Shown here piece by piece: positions 26,644 to 35,343 of a DNA stretch of 64,000 bases. The translations under genes and the position numbers were made by a program. Source of the DNA: Gammaproteobacteria bacterium. Its GTDB lineage: Bacteria > Pseudomonadota > Gammaproteobacteria > Pseudomonadales > Azotimanducaceae. Position 1 is the first letter of the stretch. Each line of letters opens with the position of its first letter. Location of the stretch: contig JAUIAV010000001.1 of assembly GCA_030425195.1 (NCBI GenBank), positions 248,001 through 312,000 on the forward strand. The letters run 5' to 3'. Under the pieces are notes generated by a model that had not been told where the DNA came from, ran no database searches, and worked only from the letters and a program-made list of their open reading frames with translations.

Positions 26644-27828
26644 ATGAGCAGCGACCTGGAAAAAGAACCCGGCAGATGGCCCCAGCAGGAACGTCGTGGC
26701 TGCTGGCTGATCGACGAGCACGGCCGGGAGATGCTGACGTTCCTGGCAGCGGGCGGGCTGTTCAATCTGGGATTCAATCCGCCCGATCTCGGTACCGCAA
26801 TCGCCGGACTGGTCCAGGCGGGCGACGTCGGTATCGGCATGATGGCCTCAGAGCGGAGGCGCGATGGTGAAGCCGCCTTCGCGCGTCTGCTGCCGGATGG
26901 CCTGGATCGGACCTATTTCGCACCCAGCGCGTCCGAGGCCTTTGAAGTGGCCTGCAAGCTCGCCAAACGCTTCACCGGCCGCCCGAATCTCCTGTCTGCG
27001 ACGGGTGGATACCACGGGCATCTGGGGTTTTCTCTGGCAATGGACGACGATCTGTTCCAGCCGCAGCTGTATGCACCGCTTGCAGGCCCCGTCCCCCGAT
27101 TCGAGTTCGGGGATATCGATTCGCTGGATCGTCAGCTCGACGGCTCCGTGGCCGCCGTCTGCCTGGAACCGCTGCAGGTGCCGGGCGGCGTCCGGGAAAC
27201 GCCGCCCGGATACCTCGAAGATGTGCGCCGCCTGTGTGACGAACGCGGTGCTCTGCTGATTCTCGACGAGGTGCAGGCAGGCCTCTACCGCACGGGCACG
27301 CGGTGGGCGTTCGAACGGCACGGTATCCAGCCCGACATCCTGATCAGCGGCAAAGGCATCTCCGGTGGCTACTACCCCATGGGCGCGATGAGCTCGAGAA
27401 CCGAGCTTTTCCAGCTGCTGCGCCAGTCGCCCGCCCTGCACCTGTCTACGTTCGCCGGCAGCGAGATTGCCGCAGGAATCGCAGGACTGGTCTCCGAGCG
27501 CTACCTGGACAGCAATCTCGCGGAGCACGTGGCGGACGCCGGCAGGCGTCTGCATGCGGGCCTCGAGCATCTGATCGCCCGCAGCTCCGGGCACCTCGAC
27601 AACCTGCGAGGGCGTGGGCTCGTCTACGGATTTGATATGACCGGTCCTGACGCGGCACCGCTGGTGCAGGCCTGCCGGCGTCAGGGTCTGCTGCTGCAGA
27701 CCTGTCTTCTGCAGCCGCGCACAGTTTCCATCGTGCCGCCGCTGATCATCTCTGCTGATGAGATCGACGAGGGCCTGCGGCGGCTGGGTACGGCCGTCGA
27801 GCAATCGATCGAGCTGCTGGCTTCCTGA
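26644..27828 (+). CDS. Class III PLP-dependent aminotransferase
   Basis: 394 residues. The PLP Schiff-base Lys237 lies in ILISGKGISGGYYPMGAM and Asp208 (LILDEVQAGLYRTG) binds the pyridine nitrogen 29 residues earlier, as in ornithine/acetylornithine/4-aminobutyrate aminotransferases. It is shorter than most members (420-460): the N-terminal strand region is abbreviated, and the usual GAEA motif is SASEAFEVA. An omega-amino donor is expected; the substrate is not determinable. Converges with the SDR gene with no spacer. Confidence 0.88.
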   Translation: MSSDLEKEPGRWPQQERRGCWLIDEHGREMLTFLAAGGLFNLGFNPPDLGTAIAGLVQAGDVGIGMMASERRRDGEAAFARLLPDGLDRTYFAPSASEAFEVACKLAKRFTGRPNLLSATGGYHGHLGFSLAMDDDLFQPQLYAPLAGPVPRFEFGDIDSLDRQLDGSVAAVCLEPLQVPGGVRETPPGYLEDVRRLCDERGALLILDEVQAGLYRTGTRWAFERHGIQPDILISGKGISGGYYPMGAMSSRTELFQLLRQSPALHLSTFAGSEIAAGIAGLVSERYLDSNLAEHVADAGRRLHAGLEHLIARSSGHLDNLRGRGLVYGFDMTGPDAAPLVQACRRQGLLLQTCLLQPRTVSIVPPLIISADEIDEGLRRLGTAVEQSIELLAS

Positions 27829-28737
27829 TCAGCTCACCCCGTGCGCTCGGCAGAATTCCTCACTCAATGCCCAGAGCCGTCGGGCAACCTCGGGATCGTT
27901 GGCCGCCCTGCTCGAGTCGACTTTCGCGCAATGTGAAAAATAACTTCCCTGAATCTCCTCTGGAGCTGCCCTGGCGGCACAGTAAACCGTGGTCGCAGCC
28001 CCCTGATCCGGATTCTTGGTGAACGGGCTGACCAGTCTCACCAGCAGCCCCAGCAGGCCGGAATAACGTCCGATCTCCGTGGTGATCAGCGCGCCCGGGT
28101 GCAGCGAGCAGGCGCTGAGACCCTCGGCGCCGTGGCGGCGCTGCAGCTCGTTGGCGAACAGAACGTTGCACAGCTTCGCCTGACCGTAGGCTGTCAGGGT
28201 CGAGAACGTGTTCCGGCTCAGTGGAAAACGGTCGAAATCGAGCTGTGCGGGGGATCGGTGTGATTCGCTCGACACCATGACCACGCGCGCATCCCCCGAC
28301 TTCAGAAGGCGATCGAGAAGCAGCCTTGAGAGCACGAAGTGCCCGTAGTGGCACACGCCCACGCAGAGCTCAATGCCCTCCTCTGTCTCCTGGTACCTGT
28401 CGGGCACCAGACCTGCGTTGCACACCAGCACGTCGATCGTCTCGAAGGGCAGCTCATCGCAGAACCGTTTCACGCTGGCCACTGATGCCAGATCCAGGGC
28501 AAGACCCTGTGCACGCGCATCAGGATGGCGTGCCTGGATTCCGGCCACGGCGTCGCGGGCCTTGTCGATACTGCGGCAGGCCAGGACGACGTCCGCCCCG
28601 GCTGCGGCGAACGCTCGCGCCGCCTCGAAGCCGATCCCGGTGTTTGCGCCGGTGACGATCATCTTCTTACCCGTCAGCTCGACACCGGAGAGAACGTCGG
28701 CGGTGGAGCTGCGGCTACCCAGACTCTTTTCAGACAT
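27829..28737 (-). CDS. SDR-family oxidoreductase (retinol dehydrogenase-like)
   Basis: 302 residues from ATG 28737 (GAGG upstream; an in-frame start 45 nt earlier has none). NAD(P) motif TGANTGIG at 29-36, CNAGL at 106-110, Ser156 and the catalytic YGQAK (Tyr184, Lys188). The order and the long C-terminal part fit the WWOX/retinol dehydrogenase branch of classical SDRs. Arg55 in CRSIDKAR after strand 2 suggests NADP preference (inference). Substrate unknown. Confidence 0.9.
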   Translation of the reverse strand: MSEKSLGSRSSTADVLSGVELTGKKMIVTGANTGIGFEAARAFAAAGADVVLACRSIDKARDAVAGIQARHPDARAQGLALDLASVASVKRFCDELPFETIDVLVCNAGLVPDRYQETEEGIELCVGVCHYGHFVLSRLLLDRLLKSGDARVVMVSSESHRSPAQLDFDRFPLSRNTFSTLTAYGQAKLCNVLFANELQRRHGAEGLSACSLHPGALITTEIGRYSGLLGLLVRLVSPFTKNPDQGAATTVYCAARAAPEEIQGSYFSHCAKVDSSRAANDPEVARRLWALSEEFCRAHGVS

Positions 28738-28830
28738 TGGAACCTCACACCGGCGCGAACAGACGACGCGCGTAAAGCGCATTGTGCCGCTACCGCGGCG
28801 GTTGGCAACCTCGCGGCACCGGGGCGCTGA

Positions 28831-28861
28831 TTGAGCCTTCGGCGCCGAGATAGGCTATAAG
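28831..28861 (+). promoter_or_regulatory. Putative promoter of the 28896 LLM oxidoreductase gene
   Basis: TTGAGC at 28831-28836 and TATAAG at 28856-28861 with a 19-nt spacer, 35 nt before the ATG. The -10 matches 5 of 6 bases; the spacer is longer than ideal, so support is modest. Confidence 0.3.
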
Positions 28862-28895
28862 ATCCCTCCAGCCACAGTTACCGGGAGAAGGGTTC

Positions 28896-29753
28896 ATGGC
28901 TTTTTCGGACAACCCAAAATTCGGCGTCACCATCTTTCCGACAGACTACAGCATCCAGCCCGTGGAACTGGCCAGAGCGGTGGAGGAACGCGGCCTGGAC
29001 AGCCTCTTCTTCCCCGAGCACACCCACATCCCCGCTTCCCGCGCGACTCCGTTCCCGGGCGGCGGCGATCTGCCGCAGATGTACTGGCATACGCACGATC
29101 CATTCGTTGCCCTGGGAGCCTGTGCCGCCGTCACGGAACGCATCCGGCTGGGGACCGGCATCTGTCTGGTCATCGAGCGGGATCCCATCACCCTGGCCAA
29201 GGAAGTCGCCTCGCTGGACGTGATCTCAAACGGCCGCTTCGTACTCGGCATCGGCGCGGGCTGGAACCGGGAAGAGATGGAGAATCACGGCGCCAGCTAT
29301 CCGAAACGCTGGGCGGTGGTCCGGGAGAAGGTGCTGGCGATGAAGGCGATCTGGTCGGAGGACGAGGCCGAGTTTCATGGCGAGCACGTGGACTTCGACC
29401 CGATCTGGTCCTGGCCCAAGCCCGTGCAGGCCGGTGGACCGCCCGTCTGGGTCGGGGCCAACTCGAAGTGGGTGTTCGACCGGGTGGCGGAGTATGCCGA
29501 CGGCTGGATGCCCATCGGCGGGCTGGGATCGGGCAATATGGCGCGGATGAGCGAAGCGCTCGCCGCCCGGGGTCGGAAGATCGAGGATCTGGAGCTGGCG
29601 CTGTTCGGAGCGCCCAGCGACGTCGATCAGCTCAAGGGGCGGATCGAGCAGGGTTTCGATGAGCTCATTTTCACCCTGCCCGACGCGCCTGCGGACAAGG
29701 TGCTGCCGCTCCTGGACAGGCTTTCGGGGATCGCGGAAGCCGTACGTGAATAA
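28896..29753 (+). CDS. LLM-class (luciferase-like) F420- or FMN-dependent oxidoreductase
   Basis: 285-residue TIM barrel. FGVTIFPTDYSIQPVELARA at the start, SLFFPEHTHIP, then RIRLGTGICLV and SNGRFVLGIGAGWNREEMENHG are the conserved barrel strands of the F420-dependent TIGR03619-like branch. It probably oxidises or reduces a hydrophobic substrate with a deazaflavin or FMN; the cofactor cannot be decided from sequence alone. GGGAGAAGG precedes the ATG. A related gene lies at 50865. Confidence 0.88.
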   Translation: MAFSDNPKFGVTIFPTDYSIQPVELARAVEERGLDSLFFPEHTHIPASRATPFPGGGDLPQMYWHTHDPFVALGACAAVTERIRLGTGICLVIERDPITLAKEVASLDVISNGRFVLGIGAGWNREEMENHGASYPKRWAVVREKVLAMKAIWSEDEAEFHGEHVDFDPIWSWPKPVQAGGPPVWVGANSKWVFDRVAEYADGWMPIGGLGSGNMARMSEALAARGRKIEDLELALFGAPSDVDQLKGRIEQGFDELIFTLPDAPADKVLPLLDRLSGIAEAVRE

Positions 29754-29759
29754 GGCCTG

Positions 29760-30608
29760 ATGATGAAAGTCGTTCCTCAATGGCTGCTGATGGTGTGTGC
29801 CGTGCTTGGGTTGTCCGGCTGCGACGAACCGCCGGCGGTCACCCGATCGAGCGCCCCGGCTGTGAGCCTGCCTTTCGGAAGCCTGCCGGAGCCCGTCGCC
29901 GATCTCAGACAACGGCTGGCCGATCCGGGTATCGACGGCCTCACAACCCACATGATCGGCGATGGCAATGAGGAACTGCTGCTGCTCGAACTCGATCCTG
30001 CGAAGTTCGAGCCCGTTCTGATCGGAATGCCCCGGGAAGGTATCTCGCCGACGGAGGCATTGCGCCGGAACCAGCTGACCGTGGTGCTGGGCAGCGGCTT
30101 CGTCGCGGAGCTGCGCGGGCTCGAACCCGTGGGTCTGCTTCAGGTGGAAGGTCAGACCCTGAGTCCGATACAGGCCTATGGCTATACCCGCATTCTCGGC
30201 ATGAACGACGAGGGCATCGGCGTGGTGCATCGCAGCCACTACCAGCGCGATCTGTTCCACAGCGCGCTGCAGGCGGGCCCCGGAATCATCGAGCAGGGAC
30301 AGCTGGACATCTCCGAAGCGGATCTTCAGCGACCGGAGTACTTCCGCAGCTTCCTGGCTATCTGTTCGGACCGGTGGGTGGCCGGGGTCAGTCTGGCGCC
30401 GACCCATCTGCGCTCCCTGGGGCAGACCCTCGTCGGGTTTTTCGAGGCGTCCCAATGGCAGTGTGACGATGTGGTCAACCTGGCCGGGGATCGACAGGCG
30501 GTCCTGCTGCTGGTGACCGGTGACGACACCGTGATCTACCATGGAGAGCCATCGGCCTATAAGGCCAGCCTGATTGGATTCAGGTTTCTCCCGGCCGTCG
30601 GGAACTGA
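29760..30608 (+). CDS. Lipoprotein, NAGPA/DUF2233-like (phosphodiester glycosidase fold)
   Basis: 282 residues. Signal peptide with lipobox LGLSGC, Cys21. The remainder has features of the NAGPA (uncovering enzyme)-like domain: a VVLGSGFVAEL strand, LQAGPGIIEQGQLDIS, IGVVHRSHYQR and late NLAGDRQAVLLLV. Members act on glycosyl phosphodiesters or are uncharacterised envelope proteins. The match is by pattern, not certain. It follows the LLM gene by 6 nt, so co-transcription is likely even though the functions look unrelated. Confidence 0.65.
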   Translation: MMKVVPQWLLMVCAVLGLSGCDEPPAVTRSSAPAVSLPFGSLPEPVADLRQRLADPGIDGLTTHMIGDGNEELLLLELDPAKFEPVLIGMPREGISPTEALRRNQLTVVLGSGFVAELRGLEPVGLLQVEGQTLSPIQAYGYTRILGMNDEGIGVVHRSHYQRDLFHSALQAGPGIIEQGQLDISEADLQRPEYFRSFLAICSDRWVAGVSLAPTHLRSLGQTLVGFFEASQWQCDDVVNLAGDRQAVLLLVTGDDTVIYHGEPSAYKASLIGFRFLPAVGN

Positions 30609-30675
30609 GTCATGCTCATCCGTCACATGCTCTGCGCTACCATGAGCGCCTGGACAGGACCGGGAGTCCGATGAG

Positions 30676-31557
30676 ATGAAGTGGCGAGGACGTCAGCGCA
30701 GCACCAATGTGGAGGACCGGCGCGGTCAGCGCTCTGCCCGCCCTGCCGGTTTGAAACTCGGCGGGGTCGGTCTGCTCATCGTGGTCGGTGTGGTGCTGCT
30801 CGGCGGCGGTGACCTGAATCAGGTGCTTTCTCTGCTGCTCGCGGCCGGAGACGGCAGCGGTCCCGCCGTCTCACAGAGCGGTGCCGCTCCCGGGCCTGCC
30901 AATGCAGCGGACCAGGAGGTGTCCGAGTTCGTCAGTGTCGTTCTGCGCGACACCGAAACGACCTGGCAGAACGCCTTCGCCCGGGCGGGATCTCAATACG
31001 TGGAGCCGCGCCTGGTGCTGTTCAGTGACGCGGTGAACTCCGCCTGCGGCTATGCGTCCTCGGCAACCGGACCGTTCTACTGTCCCGGCGATACGAAGAT
31101 CTATCTCGACACGGGCTTTTTCCGCGAGCTGGAGCGAATGGGAGCGCCGGGAGATTTTGCTCAAGCGTATGTGATTGCCCATGAGGTCGGCCATCACATT
31201 CAGAACCTCAGCGGGACGCTTTCGAAGGTGCGCCGGCTGCAGCAGCGAGCGGGGTCGCAACAGGCCAACGCGCTTCAGGTGCTGGTGGAGCTCCAGGCAG
31301 ACTGCCTGGCCGGTGTCTGGGCGAACCAGGCAGAGACCCAGCGCGATCTGCTGGAGACCGGCGACATCGAAGAAGGTCTTCAGGCCGCGGCCGCGATCGG
31401 CGATGATCGTCTGCAACGGAACGCAGGCCGACGCGTGCAGCCCGAGTCCTTCACCCATGGCTCATCCGCCCAGCGGGTAGCCTGGTTCAGGCGGGGGATG
31501 GACACCGGGCGGGTGGATGCCTGCGACACCTTCGCTGAGGCGAATGTGCTGATCTGA
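30676..31557 (+). CDS. YpfJ-family neutral zinc metallopeptidase
   Basis: 293 residues. Cytoplasmic N-terminus ending in a TM helix (about 29-45), then a periplasmic peptidase domain. Zinc site HEVGHH with His169, Glu170 and His173, and the third ligand region VELQADCLAG (Glu205). CGYASSATGPFYCPGDTKIYLD is the family's conserved Cys-containing block. Start KWRGRQRSTNVEDRRG is the standard YpfJ opening. Presumed membrane-anchored peptidase; targets unknown. Confidence 0.92.
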   Translation: MKWRGRQRSTNVEDRRGQRSARPAGLKLGGVGLLIVVGVVLLGGGDLNQVLSLLLAAGDGSGPAVSQSGAAPGPANAADQEVSEFVSVVLRDTETTWQNAFARAGSQYVEPRLVLFSDAVNSACGYASSATGPFYCPGDTKIYLDTGFFRELERMGAPGDFAQAYVIAHEVGHHIQNLSGTLSKVRRLQQRAGSQQANALQVLVELQADCLAGVWANQAETQRDLLETGDIEEGLQAAAAIGDDRLQRNAGRRVQPESFTHGSSAQRVAWFRRGMDTGRVDACDTFAEANVLI

Positions 31558-31606
31558 CGACTGCCGGCAAACCGGCATGAACCACCAACCACAAGGAAGT
31601 AAACCC

Positions 31607-32095
31607 ATGCTCAGCAACCTGCTTGATTTCGCGAAACACCTCGGCCGGAAGGTATTCGATACCGACGCGGAGGCGGCCGACAACCTGCTGAAACACATCC
31701 AGACAGACAATCCGGGTGTGGATTCACTGAAGGTCGCCTACGACGATGGGGTAGTCACCCTGACCGGCCGCGCCCGGGATCAGGCGTGCAAGGAGAAAGT
31801 GATTCTGATGGCCGGCAATGTGGAAGGCGTGGAGCGGGTCGACGCGGATGGTATTTCCGTGCTTCCCAGCGTACCCCAGGCGGAAGAACCCGTCGCGCCG
31901 GAGCAGGTTGCAGCAGCAGCCGAGAACACCCGTTTCTATGTCATCCAGAAGGGAGACACACTCTACGGCATCGCCCAGGAGATGTACGGAAACGGCATGA
32001 AGTATCCGGAGCTGTTCGAAGCGAACCGGGAAGTCATCCAGGATCCGGACAGGATCTATCCCGGGCAGAAAATCCGCGTGCCTGAGTTGGGCTGA
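31607..32095 (+). CDS. BON-LysM protein, Kbp/YgaU-like
   Basis: 162 residues from ATG 31607 (AAGGA upstream; an earlier in-frame start has no such site). BON domain at about 20-85 (DSLKVAYDDGVVTLTGRA) and LysM domain at about 110-160 (YVIQKGDTLYGIAQEMYGNG to PGQKIRVPELG). Same layout and length as E. coli Kbp, a cytoplasmic potassium-binding protein. No signal peptide, consistent with that. Possibly co-transcribed with the YpfJ gene (50-nt gap). Confidence 0.88.
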   Translation: MLSNLLDFAKHLGRKVFDTDAEAADNLLKHIQTDNPGVDSLKVAYDDGVVTLTGRARDQACKEKVILMAGNVEGVERVDADGISVLPSVPQAEEPVAPEQVAAAAENTRFYVIQKGDTLYGIAQEMYGNGMKYPELFEANREVIQDPDRIYPGQKIRVPELG

Positions 32096-32138
32096 ACTAC
32101 GAGGCCGGTAAGCATCCGCAAGCACCTTGGAGGACATC

Positions 32139-33344
32139 ATGAAGGGAGTCAGGGTTCTGGTCGGTACCCGCAAAGGCGGGTTCATTCTCACCTCAGACGA
32201 GGAACGCAGGAAGTGGACGGTGGACGGCCCGCTCTTCGCCGGGTGGGAGGTCTATCACATGAAGGGCTCGGCGCTGAATCCGGATCGTATCTACGCCTCG
32301 CAGACCAGCAGCTGGTTCGGCCAGATCGTTCAGCGTTCGAATGACGGCGGCAGGACCTGGGACCAGCCCGGAATCGAACCGGGTGCGCTGCCGAACCTGG
32401 ACGAGCCGCCGGAGGATCCCTCCGACATGCCGCCGAAGCTCCCCAGCCGTTTCGCCTACGACACCTCAGAGGCGACGGGCCAGCCGCTGACCACCCATCA
32501 GTGGTACGACGGTACCCAGCATCCCTGGGAGTTTGCCCGGGTCTGGCACCTGGAGCCGTCCCGAAGCGACCCTGACGTGGTCTACGCCGGTGTCGAGGAT
32601 GCGGCGTTGTTCCGTTCCGATGACGGGGGCGAATCCTGGCGCGAGCTGGCCGGTCTGCGCGGCCATGGGAGCGGCCCGGACTGGCAGCCGGGCGCGGGCG
32701 GCATGTGCCTGCACACCATCCTGCTGGATCCGACCGATGAGCAGCGTATCTACGTCGCCATCTCGTCCGCCGGGGCCTTCCGTACGGACGACGGCGGCGA
32801 CACCTGGAAGCCGATCAACAAGGGCCTGCACTCTGAATTCATGCCGGATCCGACCGCGGAGATCGGCCACTGCGTGCACAACCTGGCCATGCATCCGTCC
32901 CGGCCGCAGGTGCTGTTCATGCAGAAACACTGGGACGTCATGCGCAGCGACGATGCAGGTGATTCCTGGCACGAAGTGAGCGGCAATCTGCCGAGCGACT
33001 TCGGCTTCCCCATTGCCGTGCATGCACATGAGCCGGAGACCATCTATGTGGTACCGATTCTCAGTGATTCGCTGCACTATCCGCCTGACGGCAAGCTGCG
33101 CGTCTACCGCAGCCGCGGCGGCGGCAATGAGTGGGAACCGCTCACTGACGGCCTGCCCCAGGAGAACTGCTACGTGAACATTCTCCGCGACGCCATGGCG
33201 GTGGATCAGCTCGACTCGTGCGGTATCTATTTCGGCACCACGGGCGGTCAGGTCTATGCTTCGCCGGACGGCGGCGACCATTGGACGGCCATCGTGCGCG
33301 ACCTCCCTGCGGTGCTGTCCGTGGAGGTGCAGACGCTGCCATGA
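32139..33344 (+). CDS. BNR/Asp-box repeat beta-propeller protein (sialidase-like fold)
   Basis: 401 residues from ATG 32139 (GGAGG 6 nt upstream). Five Asp-box motifs of the S-x-D-x-G-x-x-W type: [32 protein letters not shown] and SPDGGDHW, indicating a six- or seven-bladed propeller of the sialidase/VPS10 class. No signal peptide and no sialidase RIP/catalytic Arg triad that I can see, so a true sialidase is unlikely. The stop overlaps the following MoaD-like gene in ATGA; a joint function is likely. Confidence 0.85.
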   Translation: MKGVRVLVGTRKGGFILTSDEERRKWTVDGPLFAGWEVYHMKGSALNPDRIYASQTSSWFGQIVQRSNDGGRTWDQPGIEPGALPNLDEPPEDPSDMPPKLPSRFAYDTSEATGQPLTTHQWYDGTQHPWEFARVWHLEPSRSDPDVVYAGVEDAALFRSDDGGESWRELAGLRGHGSGPDWQPGAGGMCLHTILLDPTDEQRIYVAISSAGAFRTDDGGDTWKPINKGLHSEFMPDPTAEIGHCVHNLAMHPSRPQVLFMQKHWDVMRSDDAGDSWHEVSGNLPSDFGFPIAVHAHEPETIYVVPILSDSLHYPPDGKLRVYRSRGGGNEWEPLTDGLPQENCYVNILRDAMAVDQLDSCGIYFGTTGGQVYASPDGGDHWTAIVRDLPAVLSVEVQTLP

Positions 33345-33664
33345 GCCAGGACGCCGAAGCCCAGCCCGTCGAAGTACGGGTGACGCTGCCGCATCAACTC
33401 CAGGAGCTGGCCAGGGTGGAGCATGAGATCTGCCTGCGGGTCACCGGTCCCGTCACCCAGCGGTCCATCCTCGACGCGCTGGAATCCGCGCATCCGGCCC
33501 TGCGCGGCACCATCCGCGATCACGAGGGCAGGCGCCGGCCGAAGGTGCGGATCTTTGCCTGCAGCGAAGACGTCTCTCACGACTCACCGGACGACCTGCT
33601 GCCGGCGGAGATCGCCAGCGGTCGTGAGCCGCTGTTCATCCTGGGAGCGATTTCCGGGGGATAG
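33341..33664 (+). CDS. MoaD/ThiS-like ubiquitin-fold protein with C-terminal Gly-Gly
   Basis: 107 residues. Beta-grasp pattern: [18 protein letters not shown], then [37 protein letters not shown] and a final [10 protein letters not shown]. The Gly-Gly terminus is the site at which MoaD/ThiS proteins are adenylated and loaded with sulfur. No E1-like or MoaE gene is in the window. Overlaps the upstream BNR-repeat gene by 4 nt. A sulfur-carrier or regulatory ubiquitin-like role is inferred. Confidence 0.82.
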   Translation: MSQDAEAQPVEVRVTLPHQLQELARVEHEICLRVTGPVTQRSILDALESAHPALRGTIRDHEGRRRPKVRIFACSEDVSHDSPDDLLPAEIASGREPLFILGAISGG

Positions 33665-33692
33665 CTGAAAAGGGATCGCACAGGGACGGGAC

Positions 33693-34187
33693 ATGCAGCA
33701 GTCACTGAACACAGATCAGGTCTTCAGAATCGGCGAGCGGCTGAAGGCGCGCGGCGATACCGTCGCGGTGGCGGAGTCTTCCACCGGCGGTCTCATCGCC
33801 GCCTCACTGCTCTCCGTCGCAGGTGCGTCCGCCTACTTCCTCGGCAGCAGCGTGGTGTACACGCTCCTGTCCCGTCGCGAACTGCTGAAGATCACGGCGG
33901 CGGATGTGGAAGGACTTCTGCCGCTGTCGGAACCCATGGTGGAGCGTTTCGCCGCGCGGGCGCGGGAACAGCTGGATGCGACCTGGGGCATCGCCGAGCT
34001 GGGTGCTGCCGGTCCATCGGGCGCCAGATATGGTCATCCGGCCGGCACCTGCGTGCTGGCGGTGGTCGGGCCGGTGACCCTGACGACGACCGTGCAGACA
34101 GGCAGCGACGATCGTGAAGCCAATATGTGGCGGTTTACCGGCGCGGCGATGGCCCTGCTGGAGGAGGCTTTGAACCCGGCCGGCTGA
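33693..34187 (+). CDS. CinA C-terminal domain protein (nicotinamide-nucleotide amidohydrolase, PncC-like)
   Basis: 164 residues, a stand-alone CinA C-terminal domain. VAVAESSTGGLIAASLLSVAGAS carries the nucleophile Ser region, and GIAELGAAGPSGARYGHPAGTC is the second conserved loop. In PncC the enzyme deamidates nicotinamide mononucleotide to nicotinate mononucleotide for NAD recycling. Here several positions differ (YFLGSSVVYT for the usual FxGGxVxY), so activity on NMN is likely but not assured. Confidence 0.82.
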   Translation: MQQSLNTDQVFRIGERLKARGDTVAVAESSTGGLIAASLLSVAGASAYFLGSSVVYTLLSRRELLKITAADVEGLLPLSEPMVERFAARAREQLDATWGIAELGAAGPSGARYGHPAGTCVLAVVGPVTLTTTVQTGSDDREANMWRFTGAAMALLEEALNPAG

Positions 34188-34211
34188 GCGGCGGCCGACT
34201 CCTCGCCACCC

Positions 34212-35306
34212 TCACTGCGCCAGGGCGTTCTTCAGATTCACCCGCAGGATCCGGTCGCCGTGGAACGAGCCGATGAACAGCTCGTCGCCAACGCGCAGGC
34301 CAACCGTTCCGGCGCCCATTGGAGCACCGTCGCTCTCATACAGGGTTTCGACGATGGTCATCGAGTCCGGGTCGAGCGCGACGATCCTGAACGGAATGCT
34401 GCAGGCGCCCTGCTGAATACTGACGCAGACCCCGAAGTCTTCCCCTGTGAGGTCCCGCGCGAGGGAGGCGATCAGGATGCGGCCATCAGGGGCCCGGCGG
34501 GCGTTGTCGGGTGTGTCGACCGCGGCCCGGCCGAGCTCGCGTCCGGTCGCGACTTCGACTTTCCGCACGCTGTGCTCTGCCGTCGCGTTCATGTAGACAT
34601 AACGGCCATCCGGCGAAGCGACAATCCCGTTCGGCATCGCACCATCCGTCCCTGCAATCTTTCGAAAACTCGCGTCGGACTGCGACCAGGCGTACGCGTG
34701 GCCCGTCACATGACGGGGAATGTCCTTCGTGAGATCGACCGGCGGGTCGAGGGGTACCATCTGCGTGGTGTAGAAGTCACCGTTGGAGAGGCCTGCGACG
34801 CTGTTGAGCGACGCGTTGGGGGGTGCCGGCACACAGCCCCGCCACTCCACCTGCCAGTCAGTTCCCTCACCCATCACCTCGAAGAGCTCCACCGCCTCGC
34901 GGCTGCCGTGCTGAACGACCAGCAGCTGCAGACGCCCGTCGTCCCGACGGATCAGATCGATCCCGTGGCTGTTGAACGTCTCCCCGGGGGGCGTGGTGCA
35001 GGATGGATGGCCCCAGCCCGGCTCCGCCGAACCTCTGCCCTGCCCGCCGCGGAACACCGTGTGCTGCTTCTCAGTCTCGAGCTCCAGGACCACAAGTCTT
35101 CCGGTAGCCGCCGCTGAGGCGCCGTACTCCCCGATCAGAATGGCCCGGTCACCCGGCAACGCGACCATGTCTTCTGGGTTCGAAAACCCGCAGATCGGTC
35201 GCGCGTTGCCTTCCGGTTCACATTCGATGATGGCTTCCGCCCGGACCTGGCTGCCGAGCAGCAGAACCGCCAGCGCGGCCAACGAAAAAACGAACGGACG
35301 CTGCAC
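34212..35306 (-). CDS. Exported beta-propeller protein, SMP-30/paraoxonase-like
   Basis: 364 residues, GTG start with GGAGGG 6 nt upstream. Signal peptide at 1-23 (SQVRAEA). Repeated propeller strands (LVVLELETEKQHTVF, DGRLQLLVVQHG, SPDGRYVYMNATAEHSVRKVE, DGRILIASLAR). SHGIDLIRRDDGR and MPNGIVASPDG carry the Asn/Asp calcium-ligand type motifs of SMP-30/gluconolactonase and arylesterase enzymes. A periplasmic lactonase-like role is plausible; the substrate is unknown. Confidence 0.78.
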   Translation of the reverse strand: MQRPFVFSLAALAVLLLGSQVRAEAIIECEPEGNARPICGFSNPEDMVALPGDRAILIGEYGASAAATGRLVVLELETEKQHTVFRGGQGRGSAEPGWGHPSCTTPPGETFNSHGIDLIRRDDGRLQLLVVQHGSREAVELFEVMGEGTDWQVEWRGCVPAPPNASLNSVAGLSNGDFYTTQMVPLDPPVDLTKDIPRHVTGHAYAWSQSDASFRKIAGTDGAMPNGIVASPDGRYVYMNATAEHSVRKVEVATGRELGRAAVDTPDNARRAPDGRILIASLARDLTGEDFGVCVSIQQGACSIPFRIVALDPDSMTIVETLYESDGAPMGAGTVGLRVGDELFIGSFHGDRILRVNLKNALAQ

Positions 35307-35343
35307 AATGAACCCTCCTGTCAGAACCTGACGGTTCCCTCGC

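Noticed and set aside
29226-30626. 466-residue reading frame on the minus strand
   Set aside because: It lies opposite the LLM and lipoprotein genes and has Gln/His/Arg-rich low-complexity translation with no family features; it is an antisense shadow of high-G+C coding DNA.
32139-33344. Annotation as a true exo-sialidase
   Set aside because: Asp-boxes only define the propeller fold; no signal peptide and no visible catalytic Arg triad or RIP motif.
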